Assembly: GCA_003254925.1 (NCBI GenBank)
Contig: QANZ01019100.1
Location: forward strand, 260,067-324,066
Origin: Chamaecrista fasciculata
Taxonomy: Eukaryota; Streptophyta; Magnoliopsida; Fabales; Fabaceae
Reading direction: 5' to 3'
DNA: 64,000 bases
Made by a program: the position numbers and the translations under genes. Below are positions 34,415 through 46,039 of the stretch, in pieces. Below the pieces are notes generated by a model. That model had not been told where the DNA came from. It saw only the letters and a program-made list of their open reading frames with translations, and ran no database searches. Every line of letters starts with the position of its first letter. The first letter of the stretch is position 1.

Positions 34415-34510
34415 CAAACCCCAAACCCTAAAACCCCAAACCCCAAACATTCCAGTTTAGTCCCAAATCCTCAAAATAAAATTGTAAAATGTCCCAAAAC
34501 TCTTCCAAAC
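34415..34510. repeat. Inverted relative of the 12.0-12.4 kb telomere-like repeat
   Basis: CCCAAACCCTAAAACCCC units are followed by 'tttagtcccaaatcctcaaaa' type sequence. This is the reverse complement of the segment near 12350-12390, so both are parts of one dispersed repeat family. Confidence 0.55.
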
Positions 34511-35247
34511 ATTCCACGCGAAAAGATGAAGTTTGATTTTCTTTTTATAAATTAATATGTTTAAATATTTCTCATATAACTTTATTGACGTCCAAGGTCA
34601 GCTGTGGTGAGCTCTATATGGCCCAAGTTCACATCACACGACAGAAATCAGAGTATAAAGAATAAACCCTAGCGTGAGAGATGGTTTTTCTTGACTAGTT
34701 TATTTGCAATTTAGGAAAAATATAAATTTAATATAGAGAGATGAGAGAGAAAGGAAACGAAAATCGCATATCCACGTTTCCAAAACCGTAATGTTTACTC
34801 AGAGTCGTCTTCGGAATCTTCTTCCATGGCATATGCACTATTTCGATTTTCACGCGTAACGACGAGCAACGAGTTTACTCTCTACATTCTTACTACTCCC
34901 CACCATTCTTGGAATGTAGAGAGATAGCTCGGCAATTTAACTACGACGGAGACAGTTTGGTTTATCTGCTGGTCTTTCTTTTCGGATTCACGTACTTACT
35001 CTGCAATTTGTGCCTGCTATTTGTCAAATTTTCTTTCGTTTCGATTCATAATATTATTGTTGACAATTTATTTGGGAAAACGCCACAATACAAGTGGCAG
35101 GAGGAGATCCGCCATTGACGCTGCGTTTTGATCATAATCGTGACGCCGTTTACTTCACTGACGGTCCTGATTCGGACTTCAGGACACGGCGGCGGCGCTT
35201 CTCTTCGATCCATTTCTGCGATACCCGTTGACTCACATTCCGAAACC

Positions 35248-37768
35248 ATGAGGTGAGTTTTCATTTCTCTCTATTTCCAGAATTTTTTATTTGTGGTTGT
35301 GGATGCTCTTTTTGTAATTATCTTTATTTTTCTCATATGGTCTCGATGAGACGATGACTTTTCCTCTTTGTTCATGACTCTGCCCCTTCCATACTCTGGC
35401 TATCGGAGTAGATAATAGTGTTGCGGTCTAAGTATATAGCTATTTCAGTCAGTATCAACAAACCGAACTGAGTATGCAAGATCTTCATTTTACTAGACCG
35501 TGAGGAATTCCTCACTGATTAGGCTGCGGGACTAGAGAGTTACGATTCTTTATGGATTATATATCTAGCACGGGCATACACCATAAAGTAACTTTCAGAC
35601 TAAGAAGCTTTAATATCCGTTCATCCGTCTTGCCCAAAAATATCTGTTCGTCTATTTCATATTTTTATTTGGTAATAATTCCTTTTAAGAAAAGATACCG
35701 CCGTGTAAAGCAAAAATTTCGAGTTTCAACTACAATTCTAAACATCAAATTTGAGTAAACAAACCATTTAAGCAAAAAGTTCGTAGGCAATAGATGTATT
35801 TAGTGTTAATAATATGACCTTCCAACATTTAGAATCTTCTTCAACAATCTCTTCATTCTGTGTGTATTAATAAAAATGACTTCCTGCCTCATCTAGTTCT
35901 GCATCCTGTTCTGCCCTTCTCTCTTTTTCTCACTTTTTGTGTTTTATCTTAAACGATGACTTGCTTCCGTAGTTTATTCGTCTTTTCTTTCCTTTATGTC
36001 TTCTCCTTAAATATCAGAGTGTTTCTCTAGCTGCACTGACAGTAATCTTATTTTTGCCTTACCATCATTTGTGACAGAACAATACACATTTTTGGTGTCT
36101 CTCTTTCTCTTATTCTAATCAATTTGGCCGCCATTATGGAGAAAGCTGATGAAAATCTCCTTCCATCTGTGTACAAAGAAGTTAGTGAAGCGTTCAATGC
36201 TGGGCCTTCTGATCTGGGGTACCTCACATTCATAAGAAACTTGATGAAGGGGCTGGCATCTCCCGTGGCTGGTATACTTGTCGTAAGCCATGATCGTCCA
36301 ACAATTCTTGCCGTGGGCGCTTTTTGCTGGGCTTTTTCTACGGCTGCTGTGGGTGCTAGCCACGTGTTTCTGCAGGTTGCATTCTGGAGAGCTGTTAATG
36401 GCTTTGGTTTGGCAATTGTAATTCCAGCACTTCAGTCTTTCATAGCTGACAGCTACGGTGATGGCGTGAGGGGAACTGGATTTGGGTTGCTAAGCCTTCT
36501 TGGTCACATAGGAGGTATAGGAGGGGGTGTTTTAGCTACTGTCATGGCTGGGCATCAATATTGGGGCATACAGGGATGGCGATGTGCCTTCATCTTGATG
36601 GCAGCTTTGAGTGCAGTAATTGGATTCCTCGTTTTACTATATGTCGATGATCCGAGAAAAAGAATTATCACTGCGCGTGATGCTAGGGACAGTTCCGACA
36701 GGTAATCACTTTATTTTAGCATCATGATTCACGTGGTGATATTTTTTATTTGTACATGTAACAAATAACCGAACTACTAAGTGCTTTATTTTTGTTTGAT
36801 TTTGTAATATTAGTAAATGAGCTACATGTTTCAAGCAGGGATGAACTTATGGATAAGGGCACTGCCAGTGCAGCATCGATATGGATGGAATCTTTGGCTG
36901 CCATGAAAGCTGTGATGAAAGTGAAAACATTTCGAATAATTGTCTTACAGGGTCTTGTTGGGTCACTGCCATGGACTGCCATGGTGTTCTTCACTATGTG
37001 GTTTGAACTAATTGGTAAGCATAAAAGAAACTTTACATTATGTAAATCCAACATCACAACATTTAAAAAATCTTTAACAATTCTACTGCAGGTGAAGATT
37101 ACTAAAGAAAATGAATTTTCAAAACCTCAACTAAGATGGTATGTGATGATGAATTGTTTCACTTTGCAGGTTTTGATCATAATAGTTCAGCAACACTCCT
37201 TAGTTGTTTTGCTATTGGATGTGCTCTTGGATCCTTCATGGGTGGAACAATAGGTGATAAAATGTCTCAAAAGTATCCCCATTCCGGACGTATCATGTGT
37301 GCTCAGTTCAGTGCCTTTATGGGCATTCCTTTCTCATGGTTTCTTCTGAAGGTGATCCCTCAATCTGTAAGCAGCTACCACACCTTTGCTGTCACCCTAT
37401 TTGTGATGGGTCTATGTATCAGTTGGAATACATCGGCTGCCAATGCCCCAATGTTTGCGGAAGTGGTGCCTGTGAAACATAGGACCATGATCTATGCATT
37501 TGATCGTGCCTTTGAGGGCTCATTTTCTTCCATTGCGGCTCCCTTGGTGGGAATTCTTTCTGAGAAATTTTTTGGGTATGACTCAAAGTCTGTTGATTTT
37601 TCCAAGGGATCTGCACCAGGGGCTCTTGCATTGTCCAAGGGCCTTCTTTCCATGATGGCTCTTCCTTTCGGATTGTGCTGTTTGTGTTACACTCCTTTAT
37701 ATTATATCTTTAAGCGAGACCGTGAAACTGCTAGAATGCTCACTGTGAAAGAGGCCGAGATGATATGA
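35248..37768 (+). CDS. MFS transporter (At2g18590/UNE2 group), tandem copy 1
   Basis: Major facilitator superfamily membrane transporter, substrate unknown. Exons: 35248-35252 (ATG plus two bases), 36078-36701, 36839-37014 and 37170-37768, giving 1404 bp and 467 residues. The N-terminus is MRTIHIFGVSLSLILINLAA, then IMEKADENLLPSVYKEVSEAF. Multiple hydrophobic segments follow, with family landmarks DLGYLTFIRN, HDRPTILAVGAFCWAFSTAA, FWRAVNGFGLAIVIPALQSF, GIQGWRCAFILMAALSA, LPWTAMVFFTMWFELIG, FDHNSSATLL, YPHSGRIMCAQFSAFMGIPF and VVPVKHRTMIYAFDRAFEGS. All splice sites keep frame. It is the most diverged of three tandem copies. Its promoter region (about 34640-35240) is similar to that of copy 2. 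Best read as a functional gene. Confidence 0.88.
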
Positions 37769-39143
37769 AATACTCTTGTTTCTTCTGATATATATGCCTG
37801 TTTATCCTCAGCATTGGATAATCTTCGAGAAATATTCTCTATTTGTTGTGATTCTAATTTTTTCTTGACCGCAGTTTCATCGCCCCAGAGCCATATCGTA
37901 GATGGCATGGCTGACTAAACACCTGAATTATCATTAGTTGCACCTGGCTTTAAAGTTCAAACTATTTCGTCCAAATGGAATGCTTTCCGTTTTTTCACAA
38001 ATAGGGAGTATATTAAAACAAATATAACAGGACTACAAGTTTAGCCAATTCCAATTTTACGGGGTTGACTAATGCCTATAAGGTGAGCATGAAAAATTAT
38101 ATTAATGGGATAATTACTAATACTCTTCGGATGCAGCTTGGGGTTCTTAGCCCGGTCCCAAAAGGTTTGTGGATAATCCAACTCATCACGAATTATCACA
38201 AGTAATATGAACCCAAGCCATTCTTATGGAGACTTATAATAAATTAATTACTTATAGTAATTAAACAGAAATATTAATCTTACAATGGATTAATGCTAAT
38301 TGACACAAAAATTCCAACACATACATGGCATTTTTTTTTAAATGCAAATGAATTCTGAAATTAAAGTATCTTTTCGATGAAGATTAATATAACCACCATG
38401 CGTGATTACTAATTTAAAGAGATATTCAAAGTATTGTATATAAAAAGACAAGGCATATATATTGGCGTAGTTTGAATTCTTTATAACATAACCAACCCTG
38501 TCTTTCGCGATGGAATCATTTGATATATACATATATATAATTAAAGAAATTTGTGAAACTCATGCATGGCTGGCCCTTGAATTTCATTCGTGGTCATGTT
38601 GCATTTGTTTTAAACCATTATTTTGGATTACGCCATGTATTATGTAAAGCACATTCATTCGATTATTCGTGACATATTTTATATATGTATTGTCACTGGA
38701 ATAATTAGTTTTCCTTTATATACGAGTTAAACTCGATGATATGATCTTCATTTAATATCTCTCTCACACACACACGAATACATATCCACATTTATCAAAC
38801 CAGTCTATGGTGAAATTCACGTGGCATTTAGATAAAGACAAGTGCAAATGCAACCGAATTTCTTTTACTAAAATGTAAGAACTAAGTTCATGGTCTAAGG
38901 TGTGATAATTAAAAAATGAGCAGATTAATTGAATATGAGCACAATAGCACATTAATTCGTTATTAGTCAATTTAAAAAACTTCAATCGAATAAAAATATA
39001 ATTATGGACAACGGTTTACTGTAAGCGGTAAACTAAAGTAATAAAGTCTAATAATCTCTCCTCTTTTTATGCCAATAAAGTAAAGTATTTGTCGAGTTAA
39101 AAAAAATCTCCAAAGGGATAATATTGTTTATGTTTAGTTTTTT
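37769..39143. other. Intergenic after MFS copy 1
   Basis: 3' UTR similar to those after copies 2 and 3 up to about 37990, then AT-rich DNA with no supported gene. Confidence 0.45.
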
Positions 39144-39323
39144 TTGTTGCCTTAGACATCTCTCAGCCTGACAGGCTAAAGACTAAATCTCCACGAATCT
39201 GAACTCCATGTAAGGGTTTGTTGTTGGCCAATTAATTATGGTATACATAAGCCGGGATTCAAACCCCTGACATTTGCTTGAGCGACTTAGTGAGCTTATC
39301 ACTAGACCAATTAAGCTTGATTA
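39144..39323 (-). mobile_element. tRNA-derived SINE with 17 bp target duplication
   Basis: The 17-mer 'tttatgtttagtttttt' is at 39127-39143 and 39324-39340. On the minus strand: 'aattggtctagtgataagc' (A-box-like), B-box GGGTTTGAATCCC, then 'acatggagttcagattcgtg', ending in 'aaggcaacaaaaaaaac'. Same family as 31151-31330. A 29 bp tandem duplication ('tttttaatttttattg...') follows at about 39361-39418. Confidence 0.8.
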
Positions 39324-39586
39324 TTTATGTTTAGTTTTTTAATTTTTATTGTTAACGTACAGGTTTTTAATTTTTATTGTTAACGTACAGCTAATAGCTT
39401 ACAATATAATTAAAACATTACATTTTTAATTTCTAATTAAATTAACATGCATAACAAACTAAAGTTTGAAGGTAAGTTTCCATAAATTAAACTAGGGCAG
39501 GTACGTTTATATAAATTAATGCTATTTGATGTCCCAACTTTCGTAGGTTAAATGGCGACGACAAAACCCAAACGACGNATAAACCC

Positions 39587-39667
39587 GAATCCTAACGTGC
39601 AACGGCTGAACTATTTTGATTAATGAATTTCCATGTCTACTAAAAAAAAAGAATCCTAACGTGCAAC
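39587..39667 (+). mobile_element. 47 nt poly(A)-ended insertion with 17 bp target duplication
   Basis: 'gaatcctaacgtgcaac' occurs at 39587-39603 and 39651-39667 (17 of 17). The 47 nt between them starts ggctgaactatt and ends in ctact plus nine A's. An N lies just upstream at 39578. It is located in the upstream region of MFS copy 2. Confidence 0.7.
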
Positions 39668-40250
39668 AGTACCGTGCAAGTTGCAAGTTAGTATTTCTTC
39701 ACTAATTTATTTTCTAATTTATGAAAACGCAAAATTAATGAGAGAGAAAAGGTAACGCAAATCGCGGGGTCCACGTATCCAAAATCTAAAATCTAAAATG
39801 TTACTCAGAGTCACTTACTGAATTTTGTTGAATCCTCCTTCGACTTAAACGACGAGCAACAATTTTACACTGTAGATAGATAGACTCTTGCAGCTCCCCA
39901 CCATTTTTGGAAAAATGCACTTCTTGTTTATGACTCCTGTGATTCGCTGTGCTCTATTTTTTTTGAAATCAGATTCACCTACTTACTGTGCAATTTGTGC
40001 GTGCTAATTGTCAATTTATGTATTCTTTTCATAAGTAATATCGTCGTTAGATTGTTTATTTGGGAAAGCGCCAAAATACAATTGGCAGTGGGAGATCCGC
40101 CATTGACGCTGAGTTTTGAAGCCGTTTACTGCCCTCATGGTCCTTCTTCGGACTTCAAGACACGGCGGCGGCGGCAACGGCGGCGGCAACGGCGGCGGTG
40201 CATCTCTTCGATCCATTTCCGTGATCTCCGTTCCCTCGCATTCCCAAACC

Positions 40251-42749
40251 ATGAAGTGAGTACTCCTTTCTCTTCATTTCCAGATTTCTGATTTATGCTT
40301 GTGGATTCTCTTTTTCTAAGTATTCTTAGTTTCTTTTTTTAATCATATGTTCGTTATTACTTTTCCCTTTTTGTTCACCACTCTGCCACATATGCACCTT
40401 GGCTTTCGGAGTAGATAACTAGTAAAAGCCTTTTCAGTCAGTTTCAACAAACCGATCTAATTGATCAGTGATCTAATTGATCAGTTTCTTAAGAAAATCT
40501 AATCCCGTCTAAAGTGAAAAGGGTTTCAACTTCAATTCTAAACTTCAAATTCGGGTCTACAAATCTTTTGACGAGAACTAATATCAAAATATATTGACGG
40601 ACAATTATTATCTCAGGCCTGATAATCCATTGCTCTTCTCAAATTCTATGAAAGATGCTCTTGCTAATTTTTCGCAATGGGCAAATCAATTTTTACTAGG
40701 AATTTCCTACGTACCCTAAAGGACAAGTTACTAGATCTTACCTGTATGGGACTATAATGATGGTCACAGAAGCCTAAAAGCCCAATGAATAGAAATGCCA
40801 GTTTAGTGATGTTCTGCTCTTAGATAGACAGAAATCCTACAGTATCTGAAAGAGGTAGCGATAGTTCTTTCATGCAGCATATAAATGGGACAAATAGGTG
40901 TGAGAAGGAGCGGATAAGAATGACTTGAAAAGAACAGTGCCCCGTATGTAATAATTTAAATCAATACAAATCAATCTAATTCCTCTGTTTCTGATCACTT
41001 TCTGTGTCAGATGTTAAACATTGATGTGCTTCTATAGTAATCTTTTGCCTTACCATCATTTGTGACAGAACAATACAGATTTTCGGTGTCTCTCTCTCTC
41101 TTATTCTTATCAATATGGCTGCTATCATGGAGCGTGCTGATGAAAATCTCCTTCCATCTGTTTACAAAGAAGTTAGTGAAGCGTTTAATGCTGGGCCATC
41201 TGATCTTGGGTACCTCACCTTCATAAGAAACTTGGTGCAGGGACTGTCATCTCCCATTGCAGGTATACTTGTTCAAAACCATGATCGCCCTACAATTCTT
41301 GCAATGGGCACTTTCTGCTGGGCTTTATCTACTGCTGCCGTGGGTGCTAGCCACCATTTTCTGCAAGCTGCATTCTGGAGAGCTGTAAATGGCTTTGGTT
41401 TGGCAATTGTGATTCCAGCACTTCAGTCTTTCATTGCTGATAGCTATAGTGATGGCGTGAGGGGAACTGGGTTTGGATTGCTAAGCCTTATTGGTACCAT
41501 AGGAGGCATAGGAGGTGGTGTTTTAGCGACTGTCATGGCTGGCCATCAATATTGGGGCATACAGGGATGGCGATGTGCCTTCATTTTGATGGCAGCTTTG
41601 AGTGCATTAATCGGATTCCTCGTTTTACTATATGTGGTTGACCCAAGAAAAAGAACTATCACTGCGCGTGATGCTAGTGACAATTCAGATAGGTACTTTT
41701 ATTAGCCTTATGATTCACATGGTGACATTATTTTCTATTTGTATATGTAATAAATATACAAACAACTAAGTGCATCATTTCTGTTTGATTTTGTTATAGT
41801 TGGTAAATGAGCTACATGTGTCAAGCAGGGATGAACTTATAGATAAGGGCAATGCCAGTGCAGCATCAATGTGGATGGAATCTTGGGCTGCGATGAAAGC
41901 TGTGATGAAAGTGAAAACATTTCAAATAATTGTCTTACAGGGTATTGTTGGGTCACTACCATGGACTGCCATGGTGTTCTTCACTATGTGGTTTGAACTA
42001 ATTGGTGAGCATAAAGGCAACTTTGCGTTATGGGAATTCAACATTACAGAGTTGTTTTATTTTACCTTAAAAGTGAGGATCAATAAGAAAAATGAAAATA
42101 CCAATCTTCAACTAAGATGGTATGTGATGAATTGTTTGGCTTTGCAGGATTTGATCATAATAGTACAGCAACACTCCTCAGTCTTTTTGCTATTGGATGT
42201 GCTCTGGGATCCTTCATTGGTGGAATGATAGCTGATAAACTGTCTCAAAAATATCCTCATTCTGGGCGTGTCATGTGCGCCCAGTTCAGTGCCTTTATGG
42301 GCATTCCATTCTCATGGTTTCTTCTGAAGGTGATTCCTCAGTCTGTAAGCAGCTACACCACCTTTGCCATCACTCTGTTTGTGATGGGTCTATGTATCAG
42401 TTGGAATTTAACAGCTTGCAATGCCCCAATGTTTGCGGAAGTGGTGCCTGTGAAACATAGGACCATGATCTATGCATTTGATCGTGCCTTTGAGGGCTCA
42501 TTTTCTTCTGTTGCGGCTCCTTTGGTGGGAATTCTTTCTGAGAAGTTGTTTGGGTATGACTCTAAGTCCATTGATTTTTCTAAGGGATCTGCACCAGAGG
42601 CTCTTGCATTGTCCAAGGGCCTTCTTTCCATGATGGCCCTTCCTTTTGGATTGTGTTGTTTTTGTTACTCTCCCTTATATTATTTCTTTAAGCGAGACCG
42701 TGAAAATGCTAGAATGCTCAGCACTGTGAAAGAGGCCGAGATGATATGA
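40251..42749 (+). CDS. MFS transporter (At2g18590/UNE2 group), tandem copy 2
   Basis: Exons 40251-40255, 41069-41692, 41829-42004 and 42148-42749 give 1407 bp and 468 residues. The splice pattern is the same as in copy 1, including a first coding exon of only ATGAA. It starts MKTIQIFGVSLSLILINMAA, and the remaining family motifs are intact (FWRAVNGFGLAIVIPALQSF, LPWTAMVFFTMWFELIG, FDHNSTATLL, VVPVKHRTMIYAFDRAFEGS). It has one extra residue near the end (MLSTVKEAEMI against MLTVKEAEMI). It is closer to copy 3 than to copy 1 (for example ISWNLTACNAPMF). The leader carries GGC/GGCAAC repeats at about 40166-40200. It is the copy with the least sign of damage and is probably functional. Confidence 0.9.
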
Positions 42750-43216
42750 AATACTCTTGTTTCTTCTTCTGATATATGTGCTTACATTCCCACGCCGGTT
42801 TATCCTCAGTATTGGAAACCATCTTCGAGAAATATTCCCGATTTGTTGTGATTCTAAGTTTATATTGAGCACAGTTTTATTGCTCCTTCTGCTGAGCCTT
42901 TCCTGATAACCAAAGAACCATTTCGTAGATGGCATAGCTGACTAAACAGTTTCTGCATTATCATTAGGTGCACCTGGCTTCATAGTTCACACTATTTTGT
43001 CGAATTATAATGCTTTCTGTTGCTTACAGACTTTTTTGAGAATGACACGTGTATATTGCGGAACAGAAAATTTTGTTATGTCCATTATCCTTTTTAGTTT
43101 TGTTGCATACTGATTCAAAATTTTCTATTTCGTGAATTTTTATAGCAACCTAGTGGAAGGAAGGAAGACAACGACACACCACCAAGCAACCACAAGGTGT
43201 GGAACTGTGGATGATT

Positions 43217-43263
43217 CCAACGTTCCTACTTTTTTTTTTTTTGGCCAACCCAACGTTCCTACT
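43217..43263 (-). mobile_element. 19 nt poly(A) micro-insertion with 14 bp duplication
   Basis: 'ccaacgttcctact' is at 43217-43230 and 43250-43263. It flanks twelve T's plus ggccaac, i.e. GTTGGCC followed by A12 on the minus strand. The matching region after MFS copy 3 (about 49612-49628) is the empty site, 'cccaactttcctacttcac'. Confidence 0.7.
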
Positions 43264-43363
43264 TCACTTGTATTGGACTTGAGATGTTTTTTCAACAACA
43301 AAACCAATCATTCTGATTCTAAGCTGAACTTACGTTTTACTACATTTGGTCCACAAAATATCC

Positions 43364-43405
43364 AGGACTTCAAGTTTTTTTTTTTGCCCATAGGACTTCA
43401 AGTTT
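43364..43405 (-). mobile_element. 14 nt poly(A) micro-insertion with 14 bp duplication
   Basis: 'aggacttcaagttt' is at 43364-43377 and 43392-43405. It flanks eight T's plus gcccat, i.e. ATGGGC followed by A8 on the minus strand. The MFS copy 3 flank near 49925 reads 'ccagtacttcaagtttctt' without the insert. Confidence 0.65.
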
Positions 43406-44019
43406 CTTCACACAACAAGAGCACATACTTTTGACTCCTGAGCTTAATTAACATCCAAATGAGACGGATGATATTTTATACTCCACTTTTTTAAAGTCAA
43501 AACATTTAATAAAATTAGGCAGAGTGCACTCTTAAGCTTAACATCCTCATAAATTGGGAGGTCCAGTGTATGGTACAACTTAGGTGGCTTGAAGTACACT
43601 AAAAGATGCTTTTTTAGTAATTGGATCTCTATAAAAGAAAAAAAAGGATAAAACTTATTTTTAAAATTTTTCAATTTATACTGAATCAATAATTAGTATT
43701 TGAATAATAGAAATTAAATACACTACTTAAATCTTTGAAACGTTTAATCACTATCCAACTAGAAAACGTGGACTTAAAATGTTAAGAAGATCTCGTTAAT
43801 CGATTATGTGACAACCAACGTGGATTGATTAAAAGGAAAACAACAATTATCAAAAAGACAAAACTCAAGAAAATTTAAAATTGAACAAACTCTAGTGGTC
43901 TTTCAATTCTAGAGTCCTATATTTACAAGTCATATTTAATGTTTCAAGAAGAGGAAGAAGATAAAGAAGTTGAAACTTGAACACTATAGTATGGGTATTG
44001 ATTGACTTTTCTAGCTTTA

Positions 44020-44929
44020 GGGTGTGTTTGGGATATAAGTATATAATGAAATGATGATTCTATGTAATGAAATGATAATGAGAAAATTATGTAATAAAAA
44101 TGGAATGTAAAATGGTGTTCGGATTGTTTGAGATGTAATGAAAAAAATAGGGTGTGAAATTATGTAAGAAGGTATGTAATGATTATGGTTGGTTGAAATA
44201 ATTATATAAGTTTTTGAAAATTGTATAGGGGTAGAATTGGTAATTGATAATGAAATGAGATGAGGATAATGAAATGATATTTTGACTTTTTGTTGTGGTT
44301 GTTATGAAATGAAATGGTAATGAAATTGTCATGGAATGTGTGTTAAAGGTGAATATTTGTAATGAAGGTTGGAGTTACTTTATGTAATGAAATGAAAGGA
44401 CCAAAATGTAAATAACATGAAAATTTTAAAAACCTTCTATTTGGTCCACGATTTTATATCGATTCAACTAATTGGTCCTTATAAAGTGAAATGTGTGTCT
44501 CGACTCGTAAAAAATCGCATTCATCAACGATTGAGTCTCTCTCTTAAATTCAATGACCAAAAAATAAATTTAGGGACCAAAGTAGAATAATCTTTACAAA
44601 TTCATGGACCAAAAAATTTATCTCCAACTAACAATAAATTATTATTCAGAATTTGATAAATAATTTCAACAGTATACCGTATATTAAAAAATAAAGATAA
44701 TTATTTGAACAGAAATAATTTATTTAAAAGATTACTATTTTTTAATTTTTATATTACAAAAAAAATTACTCATATATATACTAGAGAAGGGACCAAAAAT
44801 AGGGTTTGACACTCGTAAATTTTGACACTAAAAATATTAGAAATATAATATAAAAAATAGAAGAAGGACTGGTACCAATATAAATTATATATCATATAAT
44901 ATAATATATTTGTAAAATAAATATTTATA

Positions 44930-44972
<43 letters not shown>

Positions 44973-45393
44973 TATACACGCTACATATATATACAGTGGC
45001 ATAGATATATATATACATTATAATTTAATATGTATATATATGTGAGAAAGAGAGGGGGAGTATGAGTAAGAAAAAGAGAAAAAAAATAGTAAGAAATGAT
45101 GAATGGAGAAAGAAAGTTGTAAGTGTAATAAATGAGGGTATTGAAAATTACTGTTTTGCCAAATAGTTTTTTTAGATTTGTATTAAAGTATAGGTAATTA
45201 TAGGTATTTGAATAGAGGTATGTTAGTAATTGGGTATAAAAATGTAATGAAATGATGTTGTAATGAAATAATATTTCTCTAATGAGTTTGTAATTGATAA
45301 ACAAACAACTTTTTTGCACTGTAGCTCAAGTTATATATTGAAAATTGAGATAATGAGTTTATAATACATTATAATTGAATCCCAAACACACCC
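44020..45393. mobile_element. PIF/Harbinger-like non-autonomous element, 1.4 kb
   Basis: Perfect 15 bp terminal repeats GGGTGTGTTTGGGAT and ATCCCAAACACACCC are flanked by TTA on both sides (44017-44019 and 45394-45396). The subterminal 'aatgaaatgatgatt' repeats and the (ATT)n tract at about 44930-44964 are non-coding. It shares its internal minus-strand low-complexity frame with 21790-23667. Confidence 0.85.
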
Positions 45394-45396
45394 TTA

Positions 45397-45994
45397 GTGT
45401 GTTTCCAAATGATCCTAGGTATAAATATTTAGATATGTTCCTCAACTTGTTATTAAATAATAATATATTTGATAATCAAATGTGACATTTAATAGTATCT
45501 TATATATATTTTGAAAAATATTTACATGCAGTTTCTTATATGCTTGTTATGAGGTTACTTTAATGATGAGCTTCAATTATATTCTATCTCTTTGTATCTT
45601 TAATACTCCATCTCTCTATTATGATTAGTCATGTAAAACAAGTTTGTCACGTGTCATATTTTTATTGAAGAGCCTTACAATAAAGATATAAAGAATTGTA
45701 TGTAAGTCTTGCACATGTATTTACCATTTAGATCGGGTATGCAAAGAATGTATGAAAAAAAATTAATCAATTGACATTTATATTTTTTTGAGATCAAATT
45801 GTGTAATTCTTTTGTTTAAAGTTAAACTGTAAAAATGTACAAATTCAAAGATAAAAGGCAATTTTCTTTAAAAAAAAATTAGTTTAACTTGAAAGCACTT
45901 AATGACACTTGTCATTTATTGCCGAGGTAAGCTTTTCATTCCAAGGATGGTGGCTCCAAGCCTCCAAAATTTAATACACACATTCCTAAGTTCC
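45397..45994. other. Unique spacer upstream of MFS copy 3
   Basis: No gene. Similarity to the promoters of copies 1 and 2 is absent here and starts abruptly at about 45995 ('cttcgatccatttccgtgat'). Confidence 0.5.
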
Positions 45995-46039
45995 CTTCGA
46001 TCCATTTCCGTGATCCCCGTTCCCTCGCATTCCCAAGCT

